NCBI GenBank assembly: GCA_002968845.1
Contig: PVBG01000020.1
Coordinates: 1 to 64,000 of the forward strand
Source of the DNA: Neorhizobium tomejilense
GTDB lineage: Bacteria; Pseudomonadota; Alphaproteobacteria; Rhizobiales; Rhizobiaceae
Length of the DNA stretch: 64,000 bases
Direction of reading: 5' to 3'
The position numbers and the translations under genes were made by a program. Each line of letters starts with the position of its first letter. The stretch's first letter is position 1. Shown here piece by piece: positions 23,919 to 32,994 of this stretch. The notes beneath the pieces are model-generated. The model was not told where the DNA came from, ran no database searches, and was given only the letters and a program-made list of their open reading frames with translations.

Positions 23919-25225
23919 TTGTCCAAAATCGGGTCCAGGTCACGGTAATCCGGCAGGCGACGGTCGATGCCCATGCCATTCCGCATCACGATGCGGTCAG
24001 CCTGCGGACGGGAAAGGAATTCGCTCCAGCGCCTTGCGCTGAACAGCACGAGGTCGGCGGCCCCACCTTCGGCGATGACGCCGATATCCGGCCGTCCGAG
24101 GATTTCGGCGGGCGTCGAGGTGACGACGCGCGCGGAGGTATCGAGCGGGTGGTCGAGATGCAGGATGCGGACCGCCTCGCGGAAAACCTCGACCGGATCC
24201 ATGTCGCCATAGGCGTAGAACGGATCGCGGGTATTGTCGGAGGAAACGGCGGTTTTTACGCCAGCGGCCGTCAATTCATGGAACAGCGTGACGCCGCGCC
24301 AGCGCGGCGTGCGGCCGGCATGGCGGTCCTGCAGGTACATGTTGCACATCGGTAGCGATACGACCGAAATGTCGGCCTTGGCGACCTTGTCGATGACGCG
24401 CCTTGCGGTCTCGTCATCCTGCCGTGCCAGCGAGCAGCAATGGCCGACGGTCACCGAGCCTTCGAAACGGTTGCGGAGTTTTGCCTCGGCAATGGCTTCT
24501 AGGGTCAGGACCTGCTTGTCTTCCGTCTCGTCCACATGCAGGTCGATGTCGAGGCCATTGTCGGCGGCAGCCTTGAAGAGCGTATCGAGGATCCGCTCGA
24601 AATCCGGCAGGATGCGGGTGGCGCCGCCGAGCAGCCCGCCATAACGCCTTGTCGTCGCAACGATGCCGCCGAAGACGCTTTCGTCGAGCACGCATTCCAG
24701 CGGCAGCAGGGCGACTGCCTGCAGCGCGATCCGATCTTTCCATTCGACGCGAAGCTCGTCGAACAGCGGGAAGGAGATATCCGGCTGCGGCGGGATCGAA
24801 TCCAGATGGGTACGGATGAGCTTTGTGCCGTGAGCATAGGCGCTTTTCAGCGAAAATTCGAAGCGGGCGCGGATATCCTCGGCCGTCCAGTTGGCGATCC
24901 GGTCCTCGCGCACGTTCATCAAGGCGCCTTCGAACGTGCCGTCCGGGTTCGGGCGGCGGTCCCAGAAATGCCCCTTGTCGAGATGGGTATGCATGTCGGC
25001 GAAACAGGGCCAGACCATGCCGCCGCGCATATCCGCAACCGTCAGATCGGCGGGTGCCGAGCCTTTCGGCAGAACGGCTTCGATCTTCCCGTCCGCGATG
25101 ACGAGGTCGGCCTCCATGAGGCCGTCCTTTGCGACAGCCGGCAGGCCCTTGACGAGGACGGCCGGCAGCGTCGCATTGGTGAGCGCGAAACGGCGGGCGT
25201 CGGGAAGCGTCACGAAGGCAGTCAT
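23915..25225 (-). CDS. Cytosine-deaminase-like amidohydrolase
   Basis: A 436-residue TIM-barrel metal hydrolase. Motifs in order: MHTHLDKGHFW (H79, H81), HLDSIPP, HVDETED with metal and base residues, VGHCCSL and SSDNTRDPFYAYG with the metal Asp. This arrangement is that of bacterial cytosine deaminase (CodA) and its relatives, some of which deaminate creatinine, isoguanine or other N-heterocycles. It overlaps the permease stop by one base. Its place in an importer operon argues for deaminating the imported compound. Confidence 0.85.
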   Translation of the reverse strand: MTAFVTLPDARRFALTNATLPAVLVKGLPAVAKDGLMEADLVIADGKIEAVLPKGSAPADLTVADMRGGMVWPCFADMHTHLDKGHFWDRRPNPDGTFEGALMNVREDRIANWTAEDIRARFEFSLKSAYAHGTKLIRTHLDSIPPQPDISFPLFDELRVEWKDRIALQAVALLPLECVLDESVFGGIVATTRRYGGLLGGATRILPDFERILDTLFKAAADNGLDIDLHVDETEDKQVLTLEAIAEAKLRNRFEGSVTVGHCCSLARQDDETARRVIDKVAKADISVVSLPMCNMYLQDRHAGRTPRWRGVTLFHELTAAGVKTAVSSDNTRDPFYAYGDMDPVEVFREAVRILHLDHPLDTSARVVTSTPAEILGRPDIGVIAEGGAADLVLFSARRWSEFLSRPQADRIVMRNGMGIDRRLPDYRDLDPILDK

Positions 25226-26064
25226 CAGTTTTCTCTTTTCAGGCTGCTTTCATGCCAGCGATGCAGGAAAAACCAGGAGATGAAGGAGGTGATCGCAAAA
25301 ATCACCACGCCGAGCAAGGACAGCAGGATCAGTGCCGCAAACAGGCGCGGAATGTTGAGGCGATACTGAGATTCGAGCAGCCGGAAGGCAAGGCCGGAAC
25401 CTGCGCCCGCCGAGCCCGCCGCGAATTCCGCAACGACTGCCGCGATCAGTGCCAGGCCTCCGCCGATCCGAAGCCCCGTCATGAAATAGGGAAGCGAGGA
25501 AGGGAGCTTCAGGTAGAGCAGCGTCTGCCAGCGCGAGGCACCGTAGAGATCGAAGAGGTTGAGCAGGTTGTGGTCGACGCTCTTCAGGCCCTGGACCATG
25601 TTCGACAGGATCGGGAAGAAGGCGACGAGGAAGGCGCAGATCAAAAGCGCCACCTGGGTCGTCGGCGCATAGATGAGGATCAGCGGCGCGATCGCCACGA
25701 TCGGCGTCACCTGAAGGATGACCGTGATCGGATAGAAGGCGGTCTCGATCCATTTCGACTGGATGAGGAAGACGGCGATGCCGACGCCGCCGATCAGCGC
25801 CAATGCGAGCGCCTGCATTGTGATCTGTGTCGTCACCCAGAGAGCGGGCGAGAGCGTGCCCCAGTCGTTGTAGAGCGAGTTCGCGACCGCCAGCGGCCCC
25901 GGCAGAATGTATTGCGGAATGCTGTTGACGGTGATGATGAACTGCCAGAGGAGGACGAGGCAGACCACCACGCAGATCGGGACGAGGGTGCGTAGCAGCG
26001 TGTCGCGGTTGCGGCTGATGAAGCCCGGCTTCGGCGGCACGAGGGCGGTATCGGTGTCGGCCAT
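25225..26064 (-). CDS. ABC transporter permease, SsuC/TauC/ThiX type
   Basis: A 279-residue inner-membrane protein with about six membrane segments and the EAA-like loop of BPD permeases (LYGASRWQTLLYLKLPSSLPYFMTGLRIGGGLALI). This family pairs with NMT1/THI5-like binding proteins and imports sulfonates, nitrate, pyrimidines or aromatic N-compounds. The start at 26064 overlaps the ATPase stop by one base, and its own stop overlaps the amidohydrolase start, so the operon is tightly coupled. Confidence 0.9.
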   Translation of the reverse strand: MADTDTALVPPKPGFISRNRDTLLRTLVPICVVVCLVLLWQFIITVNSIPQYILPGPLAVANSLYNDWGTLSPALWVTTQITMQALALALIGGVGIAVFLIQSKWIETAFYPITVILQVTPIVAIAPLILIYAPTTQVALLICAFLVAFFPILSNMVQGLKSVDHNLLNLFDLYGASRWQTLLYLKLPSSLPYFMTGLRIGGGLALIAAVVAEFAAGSAGAGSGLAFRLLESQYRLNIPRLFAALILLSLLGVVIFAITSFISWFFLHRWHESSLKREN

Positions 26065-26888
26065 CAATGTTCCTCCCCGCCGATTGCTTCGATGAGCATG
26101 GTCGAGACCTTTTCGCAGGCCTGGCGGTATTCTTCCGAGGTGCGGTAACGGGCGTCGCGCTCGAGGCTCGTGACCAGCGGGAAATCCGCATGCACCCGGC
26201 CGGGCCGCGCCTTCATCACTACGATGCGGTTGGAGAGGTAAGCGGATTCGAACACGGAATGGGTGACGAAGATCACCGTGATGCCGGTCTCGCGCCACAG
26301 ACGCAGCACGTCGTCGTTGAGTTTCTGGCGGGTGATTTCGTCGAGCGCCGCGAAGGGCTCGTCCATCAAGAGCAGCTTCGGTTTGGTGACCAGCGCACGG
26401 GCGATCGAGACGCGCATCTTCATGCCGCCAGAAAGTTCGCGCGGATAGGCGTCGGCAAAGTCCTGGAGGCCGACGGTCGCCAGCGTGTTCATGATTTCGT
26501 CGCGGGCGGCGGACTTGGAGACGCCGCGCAGTTTCAGCGGCAGGTAGACGTTGCCGAACACCGTCTGCCACGGCATCAGCGTCGGCTCCTGGAAGACGAA
26601 GGAAATGTCGCCTTCCGGCAGGCCTTTGGAGTTGATGCGCGAACTCGGCCAGTCGATCGTGCCTGTCGAGACGTCGCCGAGCCCGGCAATGATACGCAGT
26701 GCCGTCGATTTGCCGCAGCCGGAAGGGCCGAGCAGGCTGACGAATTCGCCCCCCTCGACCGTCAGCGACATGTCGGAGAGCGCCAGCGTGCCGCTGGAGA
26801 ATGTTTTCGAGACGGAACGCATGACGACCAGCGGGCGTCTGCGTGTCTCCCCGGGGGCGGGTATCAACGGGGCTTGGGACATGCTCAT
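26064..26888 (-). CDS. ABC transporter ATP-binding protein, SsuB/ThiZ type
   Basis: A 274-residue ATPase with Walker A GPSGCGKST (about 54-62), Q-loop FVFQEPTLMPWQTV, signature ELSGGMKMRVSIARAL, Walker B LLLMDEPFAALDEITR and switch FVTHSVFESAYLS. It energises the adjacent permease. It lies 95 bases downstream of the binding-protein gene, a gap that contains a strong stem-loop, which probably lowers its expression relative to the binding protein. Confidence 0.92.
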   Translation of the reverse strand: MSMSQAPLIPAPGETRRRPLVVMRSVSKTFSSGTLALSDMSLTVEGGEFVSLLGPSGCGKSTALRIIAGLGDVSTGTIDWPSSRINSKGLPEGDISFVFQEPTLMPWQTVFGNVYLPLKLRGVSKSAARDEIMNTLATVGLQDFADAYPRELSGGMKMRVSIARALVTKPKLLLMDEPFAALDEITRQKLNDDVLRLWRETGITVIFVTHSVFESAYLSNRIVVMKARPGRVHADFPLVTSLERDARYRTSEEYRQACEKVSTMLIEAIGGEEH

Positions 26889-26922
26889 TGCGGGCCTTGA
26901 ACTTAGTCGGGACAGGGCGGCA

Positions 26923-26961
26923 ATTCCCTCTTTCCCGTGCCGGGCACAGCAAAGAGGGAAT
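26923..26961 (-). other. Stem-loop between binding-protein and ATPase genes
   Basis: A perfect 11-base stem (ATTCCCTCTTT / AAAGAGGGAAT) encloses a further small GC-rich hairpin. There is no T-run on the minus strand, so it is more likely an mRNA-stabilising or attenuating element that protects the upstream binding-protein message than a full terminator. Confidence 0.75.
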
Positions 26962-26983
26962 GAACCGTTGCGCTCTTCCGAGA

Positions 26984-28000
26984 CTACTTTTTCAGCGCCA
27001 TGCCGACGCCCTTGCAGACGAACTTGGTCGAATAGGCCTTCTTGTAATCGAGGTCGGCCGGCTGGACACCGATCGCTACCATGGACTCGAAGAACTTCTT
27101 GTAGCGCTCGTCGGTGATGCAGCCGATGCCCTTGGTCTCGGCGTCGCCCGATACGACGATCCCGTATTCCTTCATCTTGGCGATGGAATAGGCGAGCTGG
27201 CCATCCGTCATTTCCGGATTGTCCTTCTTGATCAGGTCGTTGGCGGCCTTGTTGTCACCATAGAGATAAGTGTACCAGCCTTCGAGCGAGGCATCGACGA
27301 AACGCTGCACGACATCCGACTTCTTGTCGATCATCGTCTGCGTGGTGGTGATCATCGTCGAATAGGGGCCGTAACCGGCATCGGCGATGAGGAAGACTTT
27401 CGGCGTCCAGCCGGCCTGCTTGCCGATCTCGTAGGGTTCCGAGGTCAGGTAACCCTGCTGCGCGGAAGCCTTGTCGGCGATGAAGGGGGCCGGGTTGAAC
27501 GTGTAGGGCTTGAACTGCTCGTCCTTGAAGCCTTTGAAGTTCTTCTTCATCCACTCGAAATAGGTGGTGTAGCCTTCCTTGCCCATGAAGATGGTCTTCA
27601 TCTTGGCGAGGTCCTCGAACTTTTCGACGCCCGCGTCGGGATGGGCGAGCAGGACCTGCGGGTCCTTCTGGAAGATCGAGGCGACGCTGACCAGCGGAAT
27701 GCCTTGCTTGACGGCATCCATGTCGCCGAGCGGGCCGCCCATGTAGAAATCGACCTTGCCGGCGATCAGGAGTGCGCGGTTGGCGGCATTCGGGCCGCCC
27801 TGCACGATCTTCACCTTCAGGCCGCGCTTTTCATAGGTGCCGTCGGCGACGGCCTGGTAGAAGCCGCCATGCTCGGCCTGGGCAAGCCAGTTGGTGCCAT
27901 AGGAGACTTCGTCGAGAGCCACAGCCGGCTGAGCGGCAAGGGCCACCGCCGAAAGGCCGACGGCAGCAAAAAAACTCTTCATCATCAAGGATTTGGACAT
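26984..28000 (-). CDS. ABC transporter substrate-binding protein, NMT1/THI5-like
   Basis: A 338-residue periplasmic binding protein: signal peptide about 1-28 (cleaved after QPAVA), then LDEVSYGTNWLAQAEHGGFYQA, the typical opening of the NMT1/THI5/SsuA group. Later GGPNAANRALLIAGKVDFYMGG fits the same family. Relatives bind thiamine-pyrimidine precursors, nitrate, sulfonates or aromatic acids. The start at 28000 follows CAGGGGAACAAAGCGAC. It is first in the minus-strand operon and divergent from the LysR gene; a candidate operator lies 81-111 bases upstream of the start codon. Confidence 0.88.
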   Translation of the reverse strand: MSKSLMMKSFFAAVGLSAVALAAQPAVALDEVSYGTNWLAQAEHGGFYQAVADGTYEKRGLKVKIVQGGPNAANRALLIAGKVDFYMGGPLGDMDAVKQGIPLVSVASIFQKDPQVLLAHPDAGVEKFEDLAKMKTIFMGKEGYTTYFEWMKKNFKGFKDEQFKPYTFNPAPFIADKASAQQGYLTSEPYEIGKQAGWTPKVFLIADAGYGPYSTMITTTQTMIDKKSDVVQRFVDASLEGWYTYLYGDNKAANDLIKKDNPEMTDGQLAYSIAKMKEYGIVVSGDAETKGIGCITDERYKKFFESMVAIGVQPADLDYKKAYSTKFVCKGVGMALKK

Positions 28001-28080
28001 GTCGCTTTGTTCCCCTGTTAAACCGTGCGGCATCGTGAGAGCAGCTTATGGTGAGCATTTGTACGGTTGCGTTGCTCTTT

Positions 28081-28111
28081 GAAAAGCATCAAAATTCGTT
28101 CACATTGATGC
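28081..28111. promoter_or_regulatory. Candidate LysR operator between importer operon and regulator
   Basis: GCATCAA and TTGATGC form a perfect seven-base inverted repeat 12 bases apart (28086-28111), the size of a LysR-type site. The 12-base word GAAAAGCATCAA at 28081-28092 recurs before the creatininase gene at 30004-30015. It sits 81 bases upstream of each of the two divergent start codons. Confidence 0.6.
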
Positions 28112-28191
28112 CTTTAGGGCAGCGCTCGAATTTTAACCTGCCAAATTGTGGTGCATGATCAAAAAACATGCAATGAGGGGCTTCGGAGAAA

Positions 28192-29163
28192 ATGCTGCAC
28201 TCGCGAAAACTTCAATATATCGACGAAATCGCCCGGTGCGGATCGATCCGCAAGGCGGCCGCGCGGCTCAACGTCGCTTCGTCGGCGATCAACCGGCAGA
28301 TTCTGGCCCTGGAGGAAGAGTTCGGGGCGCCGCTCTTCGAGCGGATGCCGCGCGGGCTGAAGCTGACGGCAGCGGGGGAACTCTGCATCGAGCATATCCG
28401 GGAGGTGCTGAAGACCTATGAGCGGATGGAAGCGCGCATCCGCGGCCTCAAGATGCCGCAGGCCGGCAAGGTGACGCTGGTTTCGACCGTCGGACTTGCT
28501 GCCGGGCCGCTTCCCGAGATCATAGCCCGCTTCGTCGCGCAGCATCCACGCGTGCGGGTTCTCCTGCGCAACGACGGGCCGTCGAACACGATGCAGCCGG
28601 TGATCACGGGGGAGGTGGATTTCGGGCTCGGCTTCAACATCCCCGCGACGCCCGGCATCCGCACGCTCGCAAACTTCGACATACCAATCGGCGTTGTGAT
28701 GCCGCCAGGGCATCGGCTGGCGGCGGAAGAGGGGCCGGTCGACCTTGCGGATGTCGTGCAGGAACCGCTGGTGCTTGCACAGTCGGGCACCAGCCTGCGC
28801 AACATCATCAATCTGGCGCTATCGCCGCTGTCGGTCGCGGTGGAGCCGCTGGTGGAAAGCAATGCCTCGGAAATGCTGAAGAAGCTGGTCAAGGCGGGCA
28901 CGGGCCTGACACTGCTCAATCCGCTCGACGTGCTGTCGGAATGCCGCCGCGGCGAGCTGATCTTCCGGCCGATCGCCAACCCGCACGCGCGCCACCAGCC
29001 GATGAAGCTTTTCGCCCGCGCCCGGACGACGCTCGATACGGCGACCAGCCTGTTCGTGGAATTCCTGCTGTCGGAACTGGCCGCGATGGTGGCCGAATTG
29101 CAGGCCAAGGGACATCTGCCGCCCCAGCCGCATGGCCGGGACGCGCAGCGCGACGAGGGTTAG
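28192..29163 (+). CDS. LysR-family transcriptional regulator
   Basis: A 323-residue regulator with an N-terminal winged helix-turn-helix (about 5-62: YIDEIARCGSIRKAAARLNVASSAINRQI) and a substrate-binding-like effector domain from about 90. It is transcribed away from the importer operon and ends against the creatininase gene (four-base overlap of stops), a classic place for a local activator. Its ligand is probably the imported substrate or a breakdown product. The ATG follows CGGAGAAA. Confidence 0.9.
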   Translation: MLHSRKLQYIDEIARCGSIRKAAARLNVASSAINRQILALEEEFGAPLFERMPRGLKLTAAGELCIEHIREVLKTYERMEARIRGLKMPQAGKVTLVSTVGLAAGPLPEIIARFVAQHPRVRVLLRNDGPSNTMQPVITGEVDFGLGFNIPATPGIRTLANFDIPIGVVMPPGHRLAAEEGPVDLADVVQEPLVLAQSGTSLRNIINLALSPLSVAVEPLVESNASEMLKKLVKAGTGLTLLNPLDVLSECRRGELIFRPIANPHARHQPMKLFARARTTLDTATSLFVEFLLSELAAMVAELQAKGHLPPQPHGRDAQRDEG

Positions 29164-29948
29164 CGGGAATAGAGCTCGTCAAGCGGGAAGGTTTCGAATT
29201 TCCGGAGCATCTCGATGAAGCCCGCGACCTGATGGCGGCAGATAGCGGCGCCTTTTTCGGCGGTGCCCTTCGAGGCGTCGCCGACGACGCCGTTGGGGTT
29301 CAGGTCGTGCGCCACCCAGGACAGCACGTGCGGCGGGGCCGGCTGCATGTATTTCGAGCGGCTTTCCGCCTTGGAGACGAAGTTCTGCGCGTTCTCCATC
29401 CGCACCAGTTCGGGGCGGAAATGCAGCATCAGCGAGGTTTCGACTTCGCCGCCATGGATACCGTATTTCTGCTCGTGCTCACTGATCAGGCCGGGCGGGT
29501 TGCCGAAGCGTCCCCATTGCGTGCCGATCACCGCCATCTTGTAGCGGACGCGCAGTTCGCGGCCGACAATGCTCATGATATCGACATTGCCGCCATGCGA
29601 GTTGACGAAGACGAGCTTCTTCACCCCGGCTTCCGCCACCTTGGCGCCGATCGCGGTCCAGGCGGGGATCAGGATTTCCGGGCCGAAGGAGAGCGAGCCG
29701 GGGCCGTAGACGTGTTCGTTCGCCTTGCCGATCTCCTGGGTTGGGAGAACGAGGAAATCGAGATCGTCGGGGCGTTGCGCCTTCAATTCAGCCAGCATGC
29801 CGTTGGCGATTGCCACGTCGGTTGCGATCGGCAGGTGGGGGCCGTGCTGTTCGGTTGAGGCGATCGGCAGGATGGCGATGGTCTTGTCGGGCGAAAGGCC
29901 GGCGAAATCGAGTGTGTTGAGTTCGTTCCAGTAAAATGGCTTGCCCAT
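29160..29948 (-). CDS. Creatininase-family amidohydrolase
   Basis: A 262-residue protein of the creatinine amidohydrolase/MftE-like family. The metal-binding signature is STEQHGPHLPIATD (E33, H35, D44), followed by NSHGGN and IHGGEVETS. Members open small cyclic amides such as creatinine or cleave formamides. Its promoter shares a 12-base word with that of the importer operon, which suggests common LysR control although the gene is separated from the operon by the regulator. True substrate is not known. Confidence 0.87.
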   Translation of the reverse strand: MGKPFYWNELNTLDFAGLSPDKTIAILPIASTEQHGPHLPIATDVAIANGMLAELKAQRPDDLDFLVLPTQEIGKANEHVYGPGSLSFGPEILIPAWTAIGAKVAEAGVKKLVFVNSHGGNVDIMSIVGRELRVRYKMAVIGTQWGRFGNPPGLISEHEQKYGIHGGEVETSLMLHFRPELVRMENAQNFVSKAESRSKYMQPAPPHVLSWVAHDLNPNGVVGDASKGTAEKGAAICRHQVAGFIEMLRKFETFPLDELYSR

Positions 29949-30003
29949 GCTGTCCTGCCTTTCCGTATCTCGTTTTTGAGGGGTAGGAGATCGGGCACAT
30001 CTC

Positions 30004-30015
30004 GAAAAGCATCAA
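30004..30015. promoter_or_regulatory. Second copy of the GAAAAGCATCAA word, upstream of creatininase gene
   Basis: This is an exact copy of the 12-base word at 28081-28092 and in the same orientation relative to the gene it precedes (56-67 bases upstream of ATG 29948). The inverted partner TTGATGC is not present here, so only a half site can be claimed. The rest of 29949-30195 shows no gene. Confidence 0.5.
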
Positions 30016-30195
30016 TTTCCGCCTACTCCGCTGCCTTTTTGAGCGCGCAGTTTCGAGCCTTCTGTATCAAGTCGGGAAAAAAGCCGATTTCACTAAAATT
30101 GCAGCTATCTCTTTAAGCGCCCCGAAAAACCCGAGCGCTAGGGTGAACTCATCCAAGAAACGGCATCCAAGCCGTCTGAAGAAAAGGGTGCAGCC

Positions 30196-30411
30196 ATGAT
30201 CAAGAAGCTCATCATTTCCGCCGTTGTCCTGACGGCGTTGATTGTCGGCAAGGAATCACGTGCAGCAGGTGTTGGCGGTTTCGCTCGCGTGCTGTCCGAA
30301 AACGTGGCGTCCGAACGCCATGACGGCGCGATCATCGACATGCCGGTCGATCGGGCGCCGAGCCCGATCCGCGAGCGCCGCCCCATCATTCCAGCCCATC
30401 ACCACATCTGA
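30196..30411 (+). CDS. Small exported hypothetical protein (71 aa)
   Basis: A 71-residue protein with a signal peptide (MIKKLIISAVVLTALIVG, cleavage near SRAA at 21-24) and a mature part rich in Arg, Pro and His ending IIPAHHHI. AAAAGGGTGCAGCC is the ribosome binding site. The mature chain of under 50 residues has no recognised motif. A strong terminator 50 bases downstream makes it a single-gene transcript. Function is unknown. Confidence 0.6.
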   Translation: MIKKLIISAVVLTALIVGKESRAAGVGGFARVLSENVASERHDGAIIDMPVDRAPSPIRERRPIIPAHHHI

Positions 30412-30460
30412 TCCGGAGCGTCTCTCCTGCGCTCCCGTCCGTTGCAGCACGACGGACCGG

Positions 30461-30490
30461 CCCGTCTCCCTCTTGGGGGAGGCGGGTTTT
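30461..30490 (+). terminator. Terminator after the small exported protein
   Basis: The hairpin CCCGTCTCCC-TCTTG-GGGGAGGCGGG is followed by TTTT. It lies 50 bases after the stop of the 71-aa gene. Confidence 0.8.
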
Positions 30491-30666
30491 CGCGATTCGG
30501 CAATCGCGATGCTTCGAGCTTCCAAAATGATTCCGCAGGCCTCCGGAACGCGTTGTATTTAATTGAATATTTAACGTTATGCGCGAGGTTGGGGCCTCTT
30601 TCCCGTGCAAGTCCGGAAAGCCGCCGAACCAGCCAACCCCGCGGCGGTCATTTGAAATAAGGAGTG

Positions 30667-32925
30667 ATGCAGGTGCGGATTTCGATCAAGCATACTTTGA
30701 TACTGGCCTTCGTTGTCTTGAGCCTGGGCATTTTGGGCCTCATGGGCAAGATGCTGTCCGAGGAGATAGGCCGCTACCGAAACTCCACCCAGCTCTCGGA
30801 ACTGGCACAGCTTGACGAAGCGCTTTTCAATGCGCTGCTTGGACTGCGCGGCGAGCGCGGCGCCATTTCCTCCGCCATCAAGCTGGAACCTGCAGAGGTC
30901 GCGTCCAGCCGCAAGAATATGGATACCGGCCGCGAGTCGATGGACAAGGCCTTTTCGGCGGTGAAGACCCTGGCCGCCGACGTCGAGCAGGCAAGCCTGC
31001 GCGGTGCGATCTCTCCCGTCCTCAACGCCTATACACAGTGGGCCGGTTACCGTGCAAATGTGGATACGGCACTCACACAGGCGGTCAAGGATCGCGATCC
31101 GGCGCTCGGCAAAGCCGTGCTCGGACTTGCCGATACGATGCTGACCGATCTCGAAAAGGCCGCCAATCAGGTCGAGGCCACCATCAATGCGCGCGGGCCG
31201 GGGATGATCATGTTCACCCAGATCCGCTCCCTTGCCTGGACGGCGCGCACCCAGCTCGGCACCGCCAACTCCACCTTCGTCAGTGCCCTGATCGCCAAAC
31301 AGCCGCTTGCGGCAGAGAAACTGACCGAAATTGCGGTTCAGGATGCGCGCGTGGCCACCGCATGGGATGTCATTACCCAGCTCTCCAACGCGGACACGAC
31401 CCCGGAGAAGATCAAGACGCTTCACCGGACAGCCCAAACGACCTATTTCGGCGGTCCGTATGCCGAGCAGCGCAATGCTGCCCTCAAGGCATTCCAGGCC
31501 GGCAAACCCTTCGACATGGCGGTCGACGACTGGCGCAAGCCCGCCGCGCCAGCACAGTCTTCGATCGCCGATATGGCCTCTGCCTCGCTCAACGAGATGA
31601 CGAGGCTGACGGCAGAAGAGGCTGCTTCCGCAAAGCAATCCATCATCGTCTACAGTGTTGCGACCGTTATCGCTTTTGCGCTTTCGCTTCTCGGCATCTA
31701 CACGGTCATCGTGCGGATCGCCAACCCGATCAGCCGGTTGACAGGTGTGATGCGCACGCTTGCCGGCGGTGACCTTTCCGTCGAAATCCCGGGGGCCGCC
31801 CGCACCGACGAGATCGGCGACATGGCGCGCGCCGTGGAAATCTTCCGCGAGGCTGCACAGCAGAACCGCCAGCTCGAGGCGGATGCCGAACACTCCCGCA
31901 AGGCGGCCGAAGCCGAACGCATCGAATTCCAGCGCAGGGCAGAGTCCGAGGCCGAGGTGCGGCTGACCCAGGCCACCTCGGAACTCGCCTCCGGTCTGCA
32001 GCGCCTTGCTGCCGGCGATCTGCTGTGTGAGATCGACAAGGAATTTTCCGCGCAGTTCGAAACCTTGCGCCATGACTTCAACAGCTCGGTCCGCCAGTTG
32101 CGCACCGCGCTCGAAGGCGTGAACCGGACCGCCCAAAGCGTTCGCAGCGGCAGCGACGAAATATCGACCGCGTCCGACCAGCTTTCGAAGCGTACCGAAC
32201 AGCAGGCTGCATCGCTGGAAGAGACGGCGGCGGCGCTGGAAGAAGTTACCACCAACGTGAAGCAGACCTCCGAAAGGGCGAGCGAGGCGCGGGAAATCGT
32301 CCGCGATGCGAGCTCCCGCGCGCAAAACTCCAGCACCGTCGTTTCCAATGCGGTCAATGCGATGCAGAAGATTGAGATGGCGTCGAACCAGATCAGCCAG
32401 ATCATCGGCGTCATCGACGAGATCGCGTTCCAGACCAACCTGCTTGCCCTCAACGCAGGCGTGGAAGCCGCCCGCGCAGGCGAGGCGGGCAAGGGATTTG
32501 CGGTCGTTGCCCAGGAAGTCCGCGAACTGGCGCAGCGCTCGGCCAAGGCTGCCAAGGAGATCAAGACGCTGATCGGCAATTCCGAGGCCGCCGTGAACCA
32601 GGGCGTGGTTCTCGTCAATGATACCGGCGACGGTCTCAAGGAGATCGCCAAGCTTGTCGCGGCGGTCAACCAGCACATGGAGGCGATCGCCATCGCGGCA
32701 AACGAGCAGGCGTTAGGTCTCTCGGAAATCAACACGTCCGTGAACCACATGGACCAGATGACCCAGCAGAACGCCGCCATGGTCGAGGAAATGAATGCGG
32801 CCGGCGCTTCTCTGGCGCAGGAAAGCAGCCGCCTTTCCGAATTGCTGTCGCGCTTCGAAGTGAGCCGAAACAACGTGCGCGATCAGCGCTCGTTCGCCCC
32901 CGGACGACTGGCGATGGCCAGCTGA
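30667..32925 (+). CDS. Methyl-accepting chemotaxis protein
   Basis: A 752-residue transmembrane receptor. Membrane segments lie at about 8-28 and 324-348, bounding a roughly 295-residue periplasmic sensor domain that I do not recognise. A HAMP domain (about 350-400) and a second HAMP-like stretch follow. The signalling domain's hairpin tip is at about 578-625 (IDEIAFQTNLLALNAGVEAARAGEAGKGFAVVA). No C-terminal CheR-docking pentapeptide is seen. ATG 30667 is only two bases from AAGGAG; GTG 30673 has better spacing and may be the true start. Confidence 0.92.
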   Translation: MQVRISIKHTLILAFVVLSLGILGLMGKMLSEEIGRYRNSTQLSELAQLDEALFNALLGLRGERGAISSAIKLEPAEVASSRKNMDTGRESMDKAFSAVKTLAADVEQASLRGAISPVLNAYTQWAGYRANVDTALTQAVKDRDPALGKAVLGLADTMLTDLEKAANQVEATINARGPGMIMFTQIRSLAWTARTQLGTANSTFVSALIAKQPLAAEKLTEIAVQDARVATAWDVITQLSNADTTPEKIKTLHRTAQTTYFGGPYAEQRNAALKAFQAGKPFDMAVDDWRKPAAPAQSSIADMASASLNEMTRLTAEEAASAKQSIIVYSVATVIAFALSLLGIYTVIVRIANPISRLTGVMRTLAGGDLSVEIPGAARTDEIGDMARAVEIFREAAQQNRQLEADAEHSRKAAEAERIEFQRRAESEAEVRLTQATSELASGLQRLAAGDLLCEIDKEFSAQFETLRHDFNSSVRQLRTALEGVNRTAQSVRSGSDEISTASDQLSKRTEQQAASLEETAAALEEVTTNVKQTSERASEAREIVRDASSRAQNSSTVVSNAVNAMQKIEMASNQISQIIGVIDEIAFQTNLLALNAGVEAARAGEAGKGFAVVAQEVRELAQRSAKAAKEIKTLIGNSEAAVNQGVVLVNDTGDGLKEIAKLVAAVNQHMEAIAIAANEQALGLSEINTSVNHMDQMTQQNAAMVEEMNAAGASLAQESSRLSELLSRFEVSRNNVRDQRSFAPGRLAMAS

Positions 32926-32994
32926 GGAGCGCTTTCGAACAGCCGGCTCCCCAATGCCGATGCAGGCGGCGGGATATCACCGGTCTAGGATCTG

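Noticed and set aside
30577-32676. 699-codon open frame antisense to the chemotaxis receptor gene
   Set aside because: It mirrors a strongly conserved receptor; its composition is repetitive and lacks domains.
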